Part shown: positions 11,921 through 23,436 of the stretch, piece after piece
Layout: every line of letters begins with the position of its first letter
Numbering within the stretch: position 1 is the stretch's first letter
Assembly: GCA_038380435.1 (NCBI GenBank)
Contig: JAWZYU010000013.1
Coordinates: 7,949,901 to 8,013,900 of the forward strand
Source of the DNA: Ryuthela nishihirai
Lineage: Eukaryota > Arthropoda > Arachnida > Araneae > Heptathelidae
DNA length: 64,000 bases
Direction of reading: 5' to 3'
Made by a program: the position numbers and the translations under genes
Notes under the pieces: model-generated
Database searches by the model: none
The model's input: only the letters and a program-made list of their open reading frames with translations
What the model was told of the DNA's origin: nothing

Positions 11921-12778
11921 CATTTAGAATGAAAGACCGATTGCAAGTTTGTTTAAATTAACTCTTCAGATGCATGTTTCTCCATAGATTCGTAAAACTC
12001 TCATTATGTATTCTTTGCTTTCTCTCACACATCTCACAAGATAATTAAAGTTCAAACACTAATACATCTTCCCTATGTGTATCTTTCTAATACATCATAC
12101 GACCAAAGTAGATAAATCGCAAGCATCATCCGAGTCAGATCTGATTCCACATATCTGCTAATTCATTACGACGAAAATCTCACAATAGCCTGAAATGGAC
12201 AGTACTTTACCCACGATACAGCATGTGACTAGGTCGTTTAATCAAATTACATGCATAAACGAAAATTAGAAAAACAACGAAATGGTTGGTAAATTCAATG
12301 AGAATCACTAAAATGTAAAGGGTGTTGGAATATCTGTAAATTCGCATACATTGCTGTGGATAGGTGAATATTTTCACAATTCTTTGGAAGTGGAAGGCAC
12401 AATAACTGTAAAACATACTGTGACGAGAGAGAAAGTATAAAAATGCAGTGGGATGGCTGTAAAAATTGCTTCAAAACAGCAAATTACAGCGCAAATACTG
12501 CAAGATAGAAAAAACGACTATTAACAAGCGCCATCTAGTGTGTAAAATAAGTGAACCTAAGGAGTAACTGATAAAAGTCACTCTTTAGCGGTAGGAGTAA
12601 TACAGGGAAATCATAAAATATTAAGGTCCCACTCTAGTAAATCACGGTCCATTGAGTACACACGGATGGATGAATATCACAAAATACTCTGCATATAGAA
12701 AACATCAGTAAAGAACCACAGAAATGATTGAAAGACACTAGTGTTTGGAAATCTGAAATAATACTGTGTATAAAGAAA
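11921..12778. other. Element A interior, unrecognised; one CTCF-like motif
   Basis: AT-rich, no coding frame. At 12528-12541 the minus strand reads ACACTAGATGGCGC, 13 of 14 to the CTCF core consensus, like the motifs in the MITE at 36.9 kb. Confidence 0.4.
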
Positions 12779-13914
12779 AGCACATCACGCGAGTTGATGA
12801 AAGGTCGCGCTCGCAAAATATGGGACTTTCATGAATAATTGCAACACCCATTCTGATGGTTGCCACCGAAAGAAATTAGCGGACTTGGAAAAATTTTCAG
12901 TACAGAGAGTCATCCGTCAATAAAACGTGGTACGAGGTGAGATACCGAACGTCTGTTGCGTGTTCTAAAGCGGTCTTATATGTCACCCCTACAGACCATA
13001 TTACATCTCAATATCATTTCATAATTACGAATAATTTATTTTTAAATCAGATTTTTTTCCTTTTATTAATTTTTTTACCCATGGTATTTTTTTATTTTCT
13101 GCGGGGCAGTCTTTTAAAACAGTTACTGCGGGATAGTCCTTAAAAGGGGGGCGAAACTGTTAATGAGTGGGGATGGAACTTTTGATAAGAGTTTTAATTA
13201 ATGTAGGGTTTTTAAGAAAGGAAGACTTTTTGATGATTAACGAGTTTATCGAAGATGACTGTCAAAGGGATAGTAAAACCATCAGTAAATCGTGGTGCCG
13301 TTGTGATTCACCGTTTAATATTTTTTAATTTCACAGGACTTAACCATCCGTCAATAAAACGTGGTCCAGTACCGAACACGTGTTCTAAAGTGGCACTTTT
13401 ATGTCACCCATACAGATCACCAGACCATATTACTCCTCAATATTTTACATAATGACGAATAAGTTTTTAAAACAGATTCTTTTCGTCGTTTTATTACATT
13501 TTTACCCAATGGTATTTCCTATGGGACAGTCTTTTAAAACAGTTACTGTAGAATAGTCCTTCTTCTAGTAAAAAACGCGACAACCAACAGTAACGGAGTT
13601 AATTAAAAGAAATAAGTGTTTGTTAAAACGGACTTAAAATACGACGGTTAAAAAAAGTACGTATATTAGTATGAAAGGACTATCAGAATTCATTATAAGA
13701 AATACGTAGGTTATAAAAATAAACGAAGGTTACACAGGAAAAAAGCTAGTTATAAAGAAATAAATACGAAGGTTGCAAAAAAAGTAGGATAATAAAAAAA
13801 CCTACGTTAATAAAAATATCTGAAATAACTCTTTAAACTGTAATAAAGATATACTAAGTTTATAACGATGGGTTATACCCCGTTTGAGACACATCCAAGC
13901 CACATCATCAAGTA

Positions 13915-13975
13915 ACAAGGCATAGTTGAGTGCGAAACACTCCAGCTATCGAGGTAGCGGGTTCAAATCACGGCA
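13915..13975 (+). other. tRNA-like block in right arm of element A
   Basis: Mirror of 8640-8702: A-box-like TAGTTGAGTGCG near 13923, B-box-like GGGTTCAAATC at 13959-13969. Confidence 0.45.
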
Positions 13976-14067
13976 TCGGAAGCAATTTTTTTTTAAATAC
14001 AGGAGACGCACTAAAAGTAGTACGGACGTTGGATGACACCACATTTAGATTAAATGCGCATAGAGAA

Positions 14068-14618
14068 GTTGGGTTGTTTTACCTTTGAGCGGCACTTTTT
14101 TGCACACCATGGGCTAAATGGCCAGGGTTGGGTTGTTGTTGGGTTGTTTTACCTCTGAGCGGCACTTTTTTGCACACCATGGGCTAAATGGCCAGGTCAC
14201 ATGGACCCCGAAGGCTCAGAGACGGTTGGGGGAGGGGACCCACTGGAACAGCTGTTGGGAGACAGATGGTAGCCTCCCGTCAAAGCCATCCAGCGTGTTC
14301 TTTAACGTGCACAGGGTATGGCTCTCCCGCACACGGGGCCTAAATGGCCAGGTCACATGGACCCCAAAGGCTCAGAGAAGGTTGGGGGAGGGGACTCACT
14401 GGAACAGCTGTTGGGAGACAGATGGTAGCCTCCCGTCAAGGCCATCCAGTGTGTTCTTTAACGTGCACAGGGTATGGCTCTCCCACAAACGGGGCCACGG
14501 CTTACCGTCCCATCCGACGAACGGCGGCCTTTCCAAGCCCATCGGTGTCCCCTACTGACCGTGGGCAGGGCGGGGAATTTTGTGGAGATAAATCTCAACA
14601 CTGACCCAGCTGGGACGT
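14068..14618 (-). mobile_element. SINE1 cluster: three partial copies head to tail
   Basis: Tail-first SINE1 stretches begin at 14068, about 14127 and, without a tail, about 14339. The first breaks off after about 60 bp at GGCCAGG and the second at the central GGGGCC. The third lacks the tRNA head. The whole sits between ATAGAGAA direct repeats (14060-14067 and 14619-14626), so it may have arrived as one rearranged unit. Confidence 0.85.
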
Positions 14619-14645
14619 ATAGAGAAAACTGATTTACCATGCGAT

Positions 14646-14845
14646 GGGTCAACCAGGGGGTCTTTAAAGAGGGGAGGGCTTAAAATATAGGTGGGTCAAC
14701 CAGGGGGGGGGTTTGAAGAGGGGTGGGCTTAAAATATAGGTGGGAGAACCAGGGGGTCTGAAATCAAGACTATTCGAGAAGGGGGGCTTAAAATATAGGT
14801 GGGTCAACCAGGGGGGTCTATGAAGAGGGGAGGGCTTAAAATATG
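14646..14845. repeat. Irregular ~50 bp tandem repeat, 4 copies
   Basis: Four variants of GGGTCAACCAGGGGG ... GAGGGCTTAAAATATAGGT, with G-runs of changing length. Confidence 0.85.
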
Positions 14846-14847
14846 GT

Positions 14848-15000
14848 TGTTGCGACATAGGGGTCAAAGTTCAATCTGAGAAGGCAACGTAGGCATTTGC
14901 AACATATCACGCGACTGGGTGGTGGTGCCATATCCCATGACAGTTGTGACATAGGGGTCAAAGTCCGGGCAGTTGCGACATAGGGGTCAAAGTCCAAAGT
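14848..15000. repeat. Three copies of GACATAGGGGTCAAAGT
   Basis: TTGCGACATAGGGGTCAAAG at about 14850 and 14973, and a TTGTGACATAGGGGTC variant at about 14944; spacing irregular. Confidence 0.8.
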
Positions 15001-15089
15001 GGCCTCGCACTTGGGGCCGGTGACGTCATAGGGGGGAAAGCACTGTGCAAAGAAGGTACCGTGGATGTACTTGATACTACTAATTTCAA

Positions 15090-15115
15090 GACTCGAATCC
15101 GGACCTCGGTGCACA
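15090..15115 (-). repeat. Short SINE3 head fragment
   Basis: GACTCGAATCCGGACCTCGG is the exact complement of the B-box region of the tRNA-like head at 18228-18247. Confidence 0.5.
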
Positions 15116-15394
15116 GTGCTTTGAGTTGTTCAAGTTTTTACTGTTCCAATCGGCTAGTGAGGTAATTCACACGCTAAAGCACACGCGAATATGAAAATGA
15201 TATAACACATCATGGGTTCATCTGTCGTAACAATATTTATGCCATTCTGAAAATACTCTTATAGGCTAGTTTCTGTTTGCGGAGAACGTCTAATTTCAAG
15301 ACACTGCCCCTGATATAAAATATATCTCCAGAATGTGTGAACAACAAGGCGGAAATCTGTTCCTAGTGATGTAGACACAGGAAGGCCATCCAAT

Positions 15395-16130
15395 CATGGG
15401 GTGAGGATTAGCTCGATTGCGTGCCAGTCTCCATAATTCAAAGGTTCGAGTCCCACTTGGGCCATCATTAAATTAATATCTGCTAAACCCTCACCTTGCC
15501 CTCGGTGAGAAAAAGGGGCACTACTGCCACCATATACAGGTGAGCCATTCCCTATGCATTGGATTGGATTGTTTTACCTCTGAGCGGCACTTTTTTTGCA
15601 CACCATGGGCTAAATGGCCAGGTCACATGGACCCCGAAGGCTCAGAGAAGGTTGGGGGAGGGGACCCACTGGAACAGCTGTTGGGAGACAGATGGTAGCC
15701 TCCCGTCAAGGCCATCCAGCGTGTTCTTTAACGTGCACAGGTATGGCTCTCCCGCACACGGGGCCACGGCTTAACGTCCCATCCGACGGACGGCGGCCTT
15801 TCCAAGCCCATCGGTGTCCCCTACTGACCGTGGGCAGGGCGGGGAATTTTGCGGAGATAAATCTCAACGCTGACCCAGCTGGGACTCGAACCTGGGAACT
15901 ACAGATTACGAGCCTGGCGCGCTACCGACTGAGCCACCCCCGCCCCCCATTCCCTATGCACATTAAAGAAAACGCTGGATGACCTTGACGGGATGTTATT
16001 ATGTCTCCTAACAGCTGTCCAGTAGGTTTCCTCCCCATAACTTCTCTGAGCCTCGGGGTCCTTGTAGCCTGGCCATTTAGCCCATTGTGTGCGAAAAAAG
16101 TGCCGCTCAGAGGCAAACCAACCCAATCCC
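15395..16130 (+). mobile_element. Old SINE1 subfamily copy split by a young SINE1
   Basis: Left half 15395-15558 has a diverged tRNA head (GGTTCGAGTCCCACTTGGGCC). Right half 15961-16130 resumes at CATTAAAGAAAACGCTGG and ends in the CAACCCAA-type tail. The split carries the duplication CCATTCCCTATGCA (15545-15558, 15947-15960). Confidence 0.88.
15559..15946 (-). mobile_element. Young SINE1 nested in old SINE1
   Basis: Nearly consensus, complete, antisense to its host, with the 14 bp duplication noted for the host copy. Confidence 0.95.
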
Positions 16131-16337
16131 TGTTATTTCCCAGATACTTGACTGAATCATTCCAAATTTTGGAAGCATCTAACCTTTTCTTCAGCTAATG
16201 TGACTTAAGAGACTTCCCAGTACATTATTTGATTAAATGTCGGAAAATGGACAACAGAGTTGTCTCATATGATAGCGTTTAAGAATTTTCACTCACGCTT
16301 ATAGCGTTAAACAATAATTAAGTAGTAAACTATCACA

Positions 16338-16799
16338 GACGTCCTGTTCACATTGAGACTCATGAAATAGCTGGCTGAAAAGGTTTAGTGGTATTCCATC
16401 CCACTGAAGCATGAGACGTCCTATTCACATTGAGACTCATGAAATAGCTGGCTGAAAAGGTTTAGTGGTATTCCATCCCACTGAAGCATGAGACGTCCTA
16501 TTCACATTGAGACTCATGAAATAGCTGGCTGAAAAGGTTTAGTGGTATTCCATCCCACTGAAGCATGAGACGTCCTATTCACATTGAGACTCATGAAATA
16601 GCTGGCTGAAAAGGTTTAGTGGTATTCCATCCCACTGAAGCATGAGACGTCCTATTCACATTGAGACTCATGAAATAGCTGGCTGAAAAGGTTTAGTGGT
16701 ATTCCATCCCACTGAAGCATGAGACGTCCTATTCACATTGAGACTCATGAAATAGCTGGCTGAAAAGGTTTAGTGGTATTCCATCCCACTGAAGCATGC
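16338..16799. repeat. Tandem repeat, 77 bp x 6
   Basis: Six units beginning GACGTCCTATTCACATTGAG with a strict 77 bp period; unit 1 has one change and the last ends one base differently. Each contains an A-box-like TTTAGTGGTATTCC. The last unit runs into TGCTACTGAGAGACGAGGGTTTGAATTCC, which has a B-box-like end, so the array seems to be an amplified half of a tRNA-like sequence. Confidence 0.97.
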
Positions 16800-16840
16800 T
16801 ACTGAGAGACGAGGGTTTGAATTCCACTCACTGCTAAATA
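16765..16840 (+). other. tRNA-like sequence at the end of the 77 bp array
   Basis: A-box-like TTTAGTGGTATTCC and B-box-like GGTTTGAATTCC about 50 bp apart. No perfect cloverleaf; probably a tRNA-derived SINE head. Confidence 0.4.
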
Positions 16841-17078
16841 TTTTAATTTATGAATCCCATGTCTACAGGATGTCTCCTGTGATACTTTATTATTGAATTT
16901 TTGTAAGCGAGTTTACCCTGTGCCACCCTTGCCATCCCGTGTTGAATTAAAAAAATCCGGTCCCTAAGTCCAATGGGAGCGGTTTAGAAACTCAACGGTT
17001 TTGTGACTACTGAGGATCTGACATCAGTCTGCCACAGCTTTTTTGGCTCTAAATTGTCAGTAGAGAAATGTGTGCTTG

Positions 17079-17407
17079 TTGGGTTGTTTTACCTCTGAGC
17101 GGCACTTTTTTGCACACAATAGGCTAAATGACCAGGTTACAAGGACCCTGAAAGCTCAGAGAAGGTTGGGGAAGACGTCCCACTGGAACAGCTGTGGCGG
17201 AGACAAATGGTAGCCTCCCGTCAAAGTCACCCATCGTGTTCTTTAACATGCAGAGTATGGTTCTCCCGCACGTGGAGCCACAGCTAACATCTCATCCAAC
17301 GGACGACTGCCTTTCCAAGCCCATCGGTTCTCCTACTGACCATGGGCAGGACAGGGAAGTTTTCAGAGATAAATCTCAATGCTGGCCCAGCTGGGACTCG
17401 AACCTGA
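17079..17407 (-). mobile_element. SINE1, diverged, head-truncated
   Basis: Tail and body present; ends at the B box complement GGGACTCGAACC. Flanked by ATGTGTGCTTG / ATGTGTGCTAG, one mismatch, at about 17068-17078 and 17409-17419. Confidence 0.88.
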
Positions 17408-18180
17408 TATGTGTGCTAGTACAGCTGTAGTATCAGGGTCTATAATTTTCAGGGCAGGTCCGATAGGTGAGGCCGTGAAGTGACCGCATCAGGGCGCCAC
17501 GTTTGAAAGGTGCCAAAATTCTGGATAAAATATCATTAAAATTTCAGTTGAATTATTATCACTATTATCAAAAACAATCCAGTAGCTCAGAAAATATATA
17601 TTAACGCAACATCAAACTGCATATTTTGTCTGATGGTGCCACCACCTCATTACATGCTGTTATATTAGGCTTGTGCTGGTTTCTCATACAACATACAAAC
17701 ACTTACACAAGGACATGTTCCGCTAGTCTTAGTGGTCAGGTACACTAACTTAACCACTAGACCAGGTAGTGTCTATATTTAATATAGAAATATAATATTT
17801 TTTCAAATATTGTGTAAAATTCTTGAAATTGAAGAAATGTACAAGGAAATAGTTCAAAGGCTCTGCAGTTGTTTAGAACTATTTGATAAAGAAATATGCT
17901 AATGTAGATGGAAACGAGTTTAAAACTCCCCAATTTGACTGAAAGAGATATCAAAATTAGTGGTTCCCAAAGGGGGCCGCTTTCAGTAGAAACTGACTGA
18001 ACAAAATTTGGAATCTCTCTTAGATAGAGCAATTCCCGAAAATTCCCTATATTATTCCAATGCTATCGATACATTTCTTCAAATAAAAGTCTACCAAATA
18101 TGAATTTAAAAAACAAGAATTATTACATGCCTTAATATTTCTATTACATAATTAAATATTTTTCTGGACTTCATATATTT
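17408..18180. other. No gene recognised
   Basis: AT-rich. No motif or shared repeat seen. Confidence 0.4.
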
Positions 18181-18182
18181 GA

Positions 18183-18262
18183 ATTGGCTCAGTGGTATCG
18201 CATTGGCTCGCGGTGACACTGCGACTACCGAGGTCCGGATTCGAGTCTTGATATGGTCGTTT
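18183..18262 (+). mobile_element. SINE3: another tRNA-like head
   Basis: A box TGGCTCAGTGGTATCGC (18185) and B box GGATTCGAGTC (18237-18247) in tRNA spacing. A 20 bp part recurs at 15.1 kb on the other strand. The body and 3' end of the family cannot be defined from one copy. Confidence 0.5.
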
Positions 18263-19265
18263 GGCGTTTTGTTCTGTCCAACCTTTTGTGATCCTGCCTC
18301 ACTCTTCCATCATTCTCCTCCTCACTAATTAGAATCAGAATTTATATCTTGATTCTAATGTCTATAACCTACTAAACATTATGTTCACTCCATAATCCCC
18401 CACTCTTTATCTCATTCTGATCTTGTCTCTTACTAGCCGTGTCACGTGCCTCAGTGGGGATCAGGGGGGTTGCCTGGGTCCACACTGCTTGGCTTTCGGC
18501 CGGTCCACTGCCTTGGAGAGTGGTGGGGGATGGGGGTGAGAACCCCGACCAGCATTACTCCTTCCAAGCCAGTTTTCAATCCCCCAAAGGTCCACGGACA
18601 ACCGTTGGCCCTCTCCCACCCCAGTGAACGTCTCTCCTTCATACCTCTTCTTTCCTATTATCTTTTACTTCCTCTCATATTGGCTTAAATAATAAAGTAT
18701 AACATTGTATACTCTTATTTAACACGATTTAATTTAAGTATAGCATTATATACTTCTATCATAGGCTTACTTATGTACAGCTTTCTACAAGCACATCTGG
18801 CTTCAAAATTCATCTATGTTTTGACTTTCATATTTAGATCAAATTTATTATTGTTTGGCACTCCCATTTAGACATGCGCTCAAAATTCTAAAAGACCTCC
18901 CACACACCTCAATGATTAAAAACTCAGACTCATACTGAATTTTCAGCAACGGTCAAGCTCATATTGACAGGTCCTTTCTCTGCTGTCAAACAGCTATCAG
19001 GTTTTATTTCATTGAAGGATTCTCTGGAAAGTAGATGGTGGTTAATGGCATTTCCCGTCAGATGTAGTGCTATCTATGTATAGCGGGGCATCGGGTCTTG
19101 CCATACAATTTACTACAATTGTCCTTCATTATCAAAAAGTGTTCAATTATCGGCATGTCATAAAATTCTATGTTCTCTCATTGGGGCATAGAAATATTGA
19201 CTATAAGTCCCAGCATCCAAATTAAAAAAATACAGCAATTGAAATTAAACATTTAAAAAAAAATA
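18263..19265. other. No gene recognised; GC-rich island 18430-18625
   Basis: The island (CCTCAGTGGGGATCAGGGGG onward) contrasts with AT-rich surroundings and has short open frames on both strands. It could be part of SINE3's body or of another element. Confidence 0.35.
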
Positions 19266-19267
19266 AA

Positions 19268-19455
19268 TAAATACCCCCTCAAGCAGCTGCTTGCCACAGA
19301 GGTCTGACAGGAGCCTGTCAATTTATATGCCAAAGTAGATCTGAGAGAATGGCAGAACCTCAGCAGAAAAACGGCACACACATCCATGCCTTACCCGGGG
19401 CTCGAACCCAGGTCCCTTAGATCAGTAGCCAAGCGCGCTAACCACTCGGCCATTT
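19268..19455 (-). mobile_element. SINE2, full-length
   Basis: Minus strand: head GGCCGAGTGGTTAGCGCGC, B box GGGTTCGAGCCCCGGG, body with TCTGCTGAGG-like words, tail GCAAGCAGCTGCTTGAGG then a T/A-rich end. Confidence 0.92.
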
Positions 19456-19544
19456 TTGTACGAATAAAATATTTTTCTATTCCTTATTGAGATTGATAGA
19501 ACCTGACTGATTATTCAATGATGATTTATTAAAATTATGCGATT

Positions 19545-20316
19545 TAAAAAAAGTCCCTTTTTTTAGGGGGAATGAAAACTATGGTGGTCAATTTTACGTA
19601 GCCTGTGATATTTCCCGCGTCAGAAGTATTCAATTAACGTATAGCTTGTTATTTTCGGCATTTGCGTTCTGGAGATATAGCAAAAGAGTAGTTTTCATAT
19701 TTCCTCTGTTTTAGGGGGAAGAAAGAATGGGGGGGGGGAGATTTTTTTTATAGCCTATGACACTCCCCGAGTCACAAGCTTTCATTTGACACATAATTTG
19801 TTACTTTCCTCACTCGCATTCAGGAGATATGGGGGGAACAAGGTTTTCATATTTCCCCCATTTTCAGGGGGGAAGAAAGCATGGGGGATCAATTTCTCAT
19901 AGCCTATGACACTCCCTGCGTCACAAGCTTTCATTTGACACACAGCTTGTTACTTTCCGCACTCGCGTTCAGGAAATATAGGGGAACAATCCGTTTCTTA
20001 TTTTCCCGCTTTTTAGGGGAGAAGAAAACATGAGGGGTTCAATTTTTTATAATCAAGGCATTCCCCGCGTCAGCATTCATTTGACATATAGCTTGTTACT
20101 TTCACATTCGCGTTCTGGAGATATAGTGGAAGAATTTCCCTTTTTAGGGGGAAGAAAACATGGGGAAGTCAATTGTTCATAGCCTATGACATTCCCCGCG
20201 TCACAAGTTTTCATTTGATACATAAACCATTAAATTTCCCCATTGCGTTCGAAAGATATGGTGGAACAACTGTTTTGACAAAATGTCAAAGCGAAAAAAC
20301 AATATGAAGATACATA
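19545..20316 (+). repeat. FBT tandem array, 5 units of ~130-153 bp
   Basis: Units defined by AGGGGGAAGAAAGCATGGGG, then CGCGTCACAAGCTTTCATTT, ACACATAGCTTGTTAC and GCGTTCAGGAGATATAGGGG, with starts near 19566, 19714, 19868, 20018 and 20146. The last unit has the variant ending with CGAAAGATATGGTGGAACAA and GTCAAAGC, as in complete FBT copies. The fold-back core is missing. Confidence 0.88.
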
Positions 20317-20454
20317 AAAAGATTTTGCTGAATGCAGTAAAAATTATCATGTTAGGTCTGCATGCATTCTCGGTTATAGCATATGCATTTTTAAGTATCA
20401 TAGTTCCAAATTCACTGGTCACAAAATAATAAAATTGACTACTATTCTTCGCAT

Positions 20455-20640
20455 TCCCATGGTCGTGTGGTTAACGTGCTTAGCTCCTGATGAAAGGAAC
20501 CTGAGTTCGAGCTCCGGGTAAGGCATGGATGTCTCTGTTCTCTTTCTGCTAAGGTTACGCCTTCCTTACAGATCTTCTCTATGGATGCAGCTATGGATCT
20601 CGCAAGCAGCTGCTTGAGTGGGATATTTATTATTATTTTA
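20455..20640 (+). mobile_element. SINE2 variant copy
   Basis: Head GGTCGTGTGGTTAACGTGC with B box GAGTTCGAGCTCCGGG, shared GTAAGGCATGGATGT word, diverged middle, conserved tail GCAAGCAGCTGCTTGAG. Confidence 0.85.
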
Positions 20641-21970
20641 TTACTATTCTTCAAGGCGCTCTGATCCCTTTCCGGGGCGATAGGCAAGTGCCTGGTTTTG
20701 GGCCCTGCAAAAGTGTGCATATATTTCAGACTATTAAAAAATAACGACAGCATATGGAACAATGTGGCACGTGGACGGTAAAAGGTTCGTGCGCCGTAAA
20801 ACTACAAGAGTCACGATGACAAGGTATAATGATAAGAACTTTGAGATTCCTATTGAGATAAAAAAATCTGGCAATAATTTGTTTCCTCACTTCTGAATCT
20901 GTATGTTAATAGCAACGGATGATTCATTATTATTAAAATGGATAATAATTTGCATACAGCCAGAGGAGAGCAGCTAAAATGTTTCGTATACAGACGTTTC
21001 AATAAAACTGCATTTCTCGGAAGAAAAATATCGGCGAAGATTTTTGGAGGGAAAGTAGTATAAAATACCGCAAATTTTTCCTAGAGCTTACTGTACATGA
21101 ATTATATAGTATATATTTGTATAGTTGAAAACTTTTTGGATCCTTGGGATTTTAGTGGAAGCACTGGACAATTTCATCACTTGATAGCTCCATTAGGAGA
21201 AGATAATATGTTCTATTTGTTGCTAGTTTTTGTGAGAGTGAGTATGAAGGTCAGCAGAGGCCCTCCAGGTGTCTTCTTCTCCCATTCCCAGATGAGCGAG
21301 TGGGAGAGGGCGGGACTTCATTAACCGTTGCCCGACTGCGGCAACTATTAGTGGGAGACCGACCATAAATCTAGCGGTGCTGCACGTGAATCCACCCTGG
21401 CCTGGAGCACACTTACCACAAGGAAGGGCTGACCGATCTGTCACTCATCGACGACTATAGATGCTGCATCTTCCAACAACTTCGCTTTCTTCGCTGTCTT
21501 CTTCGAACCTGCAACACGAAAACAACATAAGACAAGGATGGTATTGATTAAAGACCTTCCACCAGTACACACATATCAGCTCAAAATCATCGACCTGAAC
21601 TCCATCTCCAAATTACTGCAATTAACACTCGAAATTTGGGGGCGTCGAATATTTCCAAAAGAATTCAAATATCAAATATCGTACAAGTAACTCTTAGGAT
21701 CCCAATTCCATTTCGTCTGCCTACACTGCACGCGACATGTAATCAAATATCTGAGTGATGATCGCCAGTGAACTGAAGAGGTAAAAACAGCGACGGCATC
21801 AGAGAGGTAGTCTTATACTTCAAAAAAAAAAGCTGGTAAGGGGAGAGCACAAATTCAACTTTTTAATTAAAATTTCATTCTCGTTGGATTTATTACAATT
21901 TTCAGCAATTGGCAATGTGTATAAAATATACATGTATTTTCAAATACACTAAGCTCCCTTTTCGGTCGCG
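20641..21970. other. No gene recognised
   Basis: Includes a moderate-GC stretch (21250-21520) with short open frames on both strands but no domain. Nothing else supported. Confidence 0.4.
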
Positions 21971-22947
21971 GATCATCATCCTCAAGCAGCCATGGGTTAC
22001 AGAGGTCCAACCAGACAGTACAATTTAGTACCCCAAGCATATCTGTCCTGAGCTACATCTGCTGCATCTGGTCACTGCACACCAATTCTAACAAGGCCCT
22101 GTTTGACATTGTCTGCCCACCGCATCCTAGGTTTCCCCTCCCACCCTCTTTCTCAGGCCTTTAGGCATACTGTTCATAACTGTATCCGCTAATCTATAAT
22201 TATTCATACGGGCAACATGGCCAAACCAACGGAGTCTCTCTCTTCACAATATGCTGTTCAAAGGAGGTTGCTGACTCCTTTGCCTAACCTCATCATTACT
22301 TACAAAGATGAACCACCAAATGCCAAAGATACTGCGTAAGCATCTATAATCAAAAGCAAGTTTCCTGTTATCTTGTTTACAAAGTGTCCAAGTTTCACTA
22401 CCATAACTAACCCTAGAAAGAACCAAACTATTATAAGTCTAATTTTAGTCTTTAGGTGTATACGCCTATTTCTCCACACTCTCCATAGATTCTTAAAAGT
22501 CCCGGCAGCAATCCCTATTCGTCTGTTAATCTCATGCCGCACATCACCGTGTCTGTTATATAGTTCCCAAGATAACTAAACTGTAACACCTCCTCAAGAT
22601 TACAACTATCCAGATTAACTGAATCACAGCCTGCTTGACCAATTTTCATCACTTTAGTTTTCTCTCTGTTTATAACCAAACATACTCTATTACCAGTCTC
22701 ATCAACAGCTCGCATGAAAGAGTTCATTTACCAAAAGGGTTAAATCATCAGCATAATCTAACTCAGAAATTTTCAGATCTCTTGACCATTTAAGCACAAA
22801 ATCTTTCCCTCGCAGTGAATTTCGCATAACATAATCAATAACCAAACTCATCTCGTCGAACATTTAGAAACAATGTTAAACCAATTGTTACAAACTTTAC
22901 CAACTGTCACACACGACTCAATGTTATTATAGAGCGCATTAAAGAGA
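21971..22947 (-). mobile_element. LINE 3' fragment (L2), truncated
   Basis: Starts at the 3' GATGATG-type tail and runs through the post-RT region (TWTLCKQ, NRKL) and the late RT (INREKTKVMKIGQAGCDSVN) to the NNTESCVR region. 5' truncated at 22947. Has a deletion around 22850 and frame breaks; inactive. Confidence 0.9.
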
Positions 22948-23212
22948 CCTCGAGTTAGAGAGAGAGGCATTAAATGAGATCTCGAGTACACTATTTCGGA
23001 GGAAAATCTTTCCATACATATATAATTTGTTAATTTTTAAACACAGTTTGAAAATAAAAGTCTGTTAAAATTGATGTAATTATCCATATTTATTTAAAAA
23101 TTCTGAAATTTACTATTTAATCAGTTCACTTTATTATTTGTAGTCAAAACAAAATTCAACTCCAAGAAAATTTAATAAAATTCAAAAGAATATGTGACAA
23201 ATTACTGACCGG
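22948..23212. other. AT-rich spacer
   Basis: Two similar words (AAAGAGACCTCGAG and AATGAGATCTCGAG) sit near 22949 and 22973. Otherwise nothing seen. Confidence 0.4.
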
Positions 23213-23436
23213 GCGGGGGTGGCTCAGTCGGTAGGTAGCGCGCCAGGCTGGTAATCTGTAGTTCCCAGGTTCGAGTCCCAGCTGGGTCAGCGTTGAGATT
23301 TATCTCCGCAAAATTCCCCGCCCTGCCTACGGTCAGTAGGGGACACCGATGGGCTTGGAAGGGCCGCCGTCCGTCGGATGAGACGTTAAGCCGTGGCTCT
23401 GTGTGTGGAAGAGCAATAGCCTGTGGACTTTAATTG
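23213..23436 (+). mobile_element. SINE1, 3'-truncated
   Basis: Head and centre only, ending near GTGGACTTTAA. Has a 4 bp duplication in the A box (GGTAGGTAGCGCGCC). Loss of the 3' end is unusual for target-primed insertion and suggests later deletion. Confidence 0.9.

Larger units (their letters stand above)
8544..14630. mobile_element. Element A: fold-back Polinton derivative
   Basis: Bounded by long inverted arms (8544-10214 and 12779-14630, each interrupted by SINE insertions; about 1.27 kb without them). The outer ends read AGTTTTC... and ...GAAAACT, matching the AGT...ACT form of element B and the AG...TC ends known for Polintons. The interior holds shuffled pieces of the protein-primed DNA polymerase found intact-order in element B. 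Terminal modules resemble element B's (CGGGATAGTCCTT and GACAGTCTTTTA motifs). No integrase, ATPase, protease or capsid gene. No clear 6 bp target duplication; the inverted match runs 5 bp past AGT/ACT, so the exact ends are uncertain. A non-autonomous, decayed element. Confidence 0.75.
12779..14630 (-). repeat. Element A right inverted arm
   Basis: Complement of the left arm, interrupted by a SINE1 cluster at 14068-14618 just inside the end. The inner boundary is sharp: CTCGCGTGATGTGC is shared, then the arms diverge. Confidence 0.93.

Noticed and set aside
14118..14558. Open frame of 146 codons, and the similar 60-140 codon frames at 9472, 15614, 33083, 38082, 52647 and 62337
   Set aside because: All are translations of SINE1 in one of three frames; their similarity reflects the repeat, not a protein family.
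16338..16799. CRISPR-like array
   Set aside because: Units are directly tandem at 77 bp with no variable spacers; eukaryotic context.
21097..21324. Possible host exon
   Set aside because: Short frame, no domain, no convincing splice pair.
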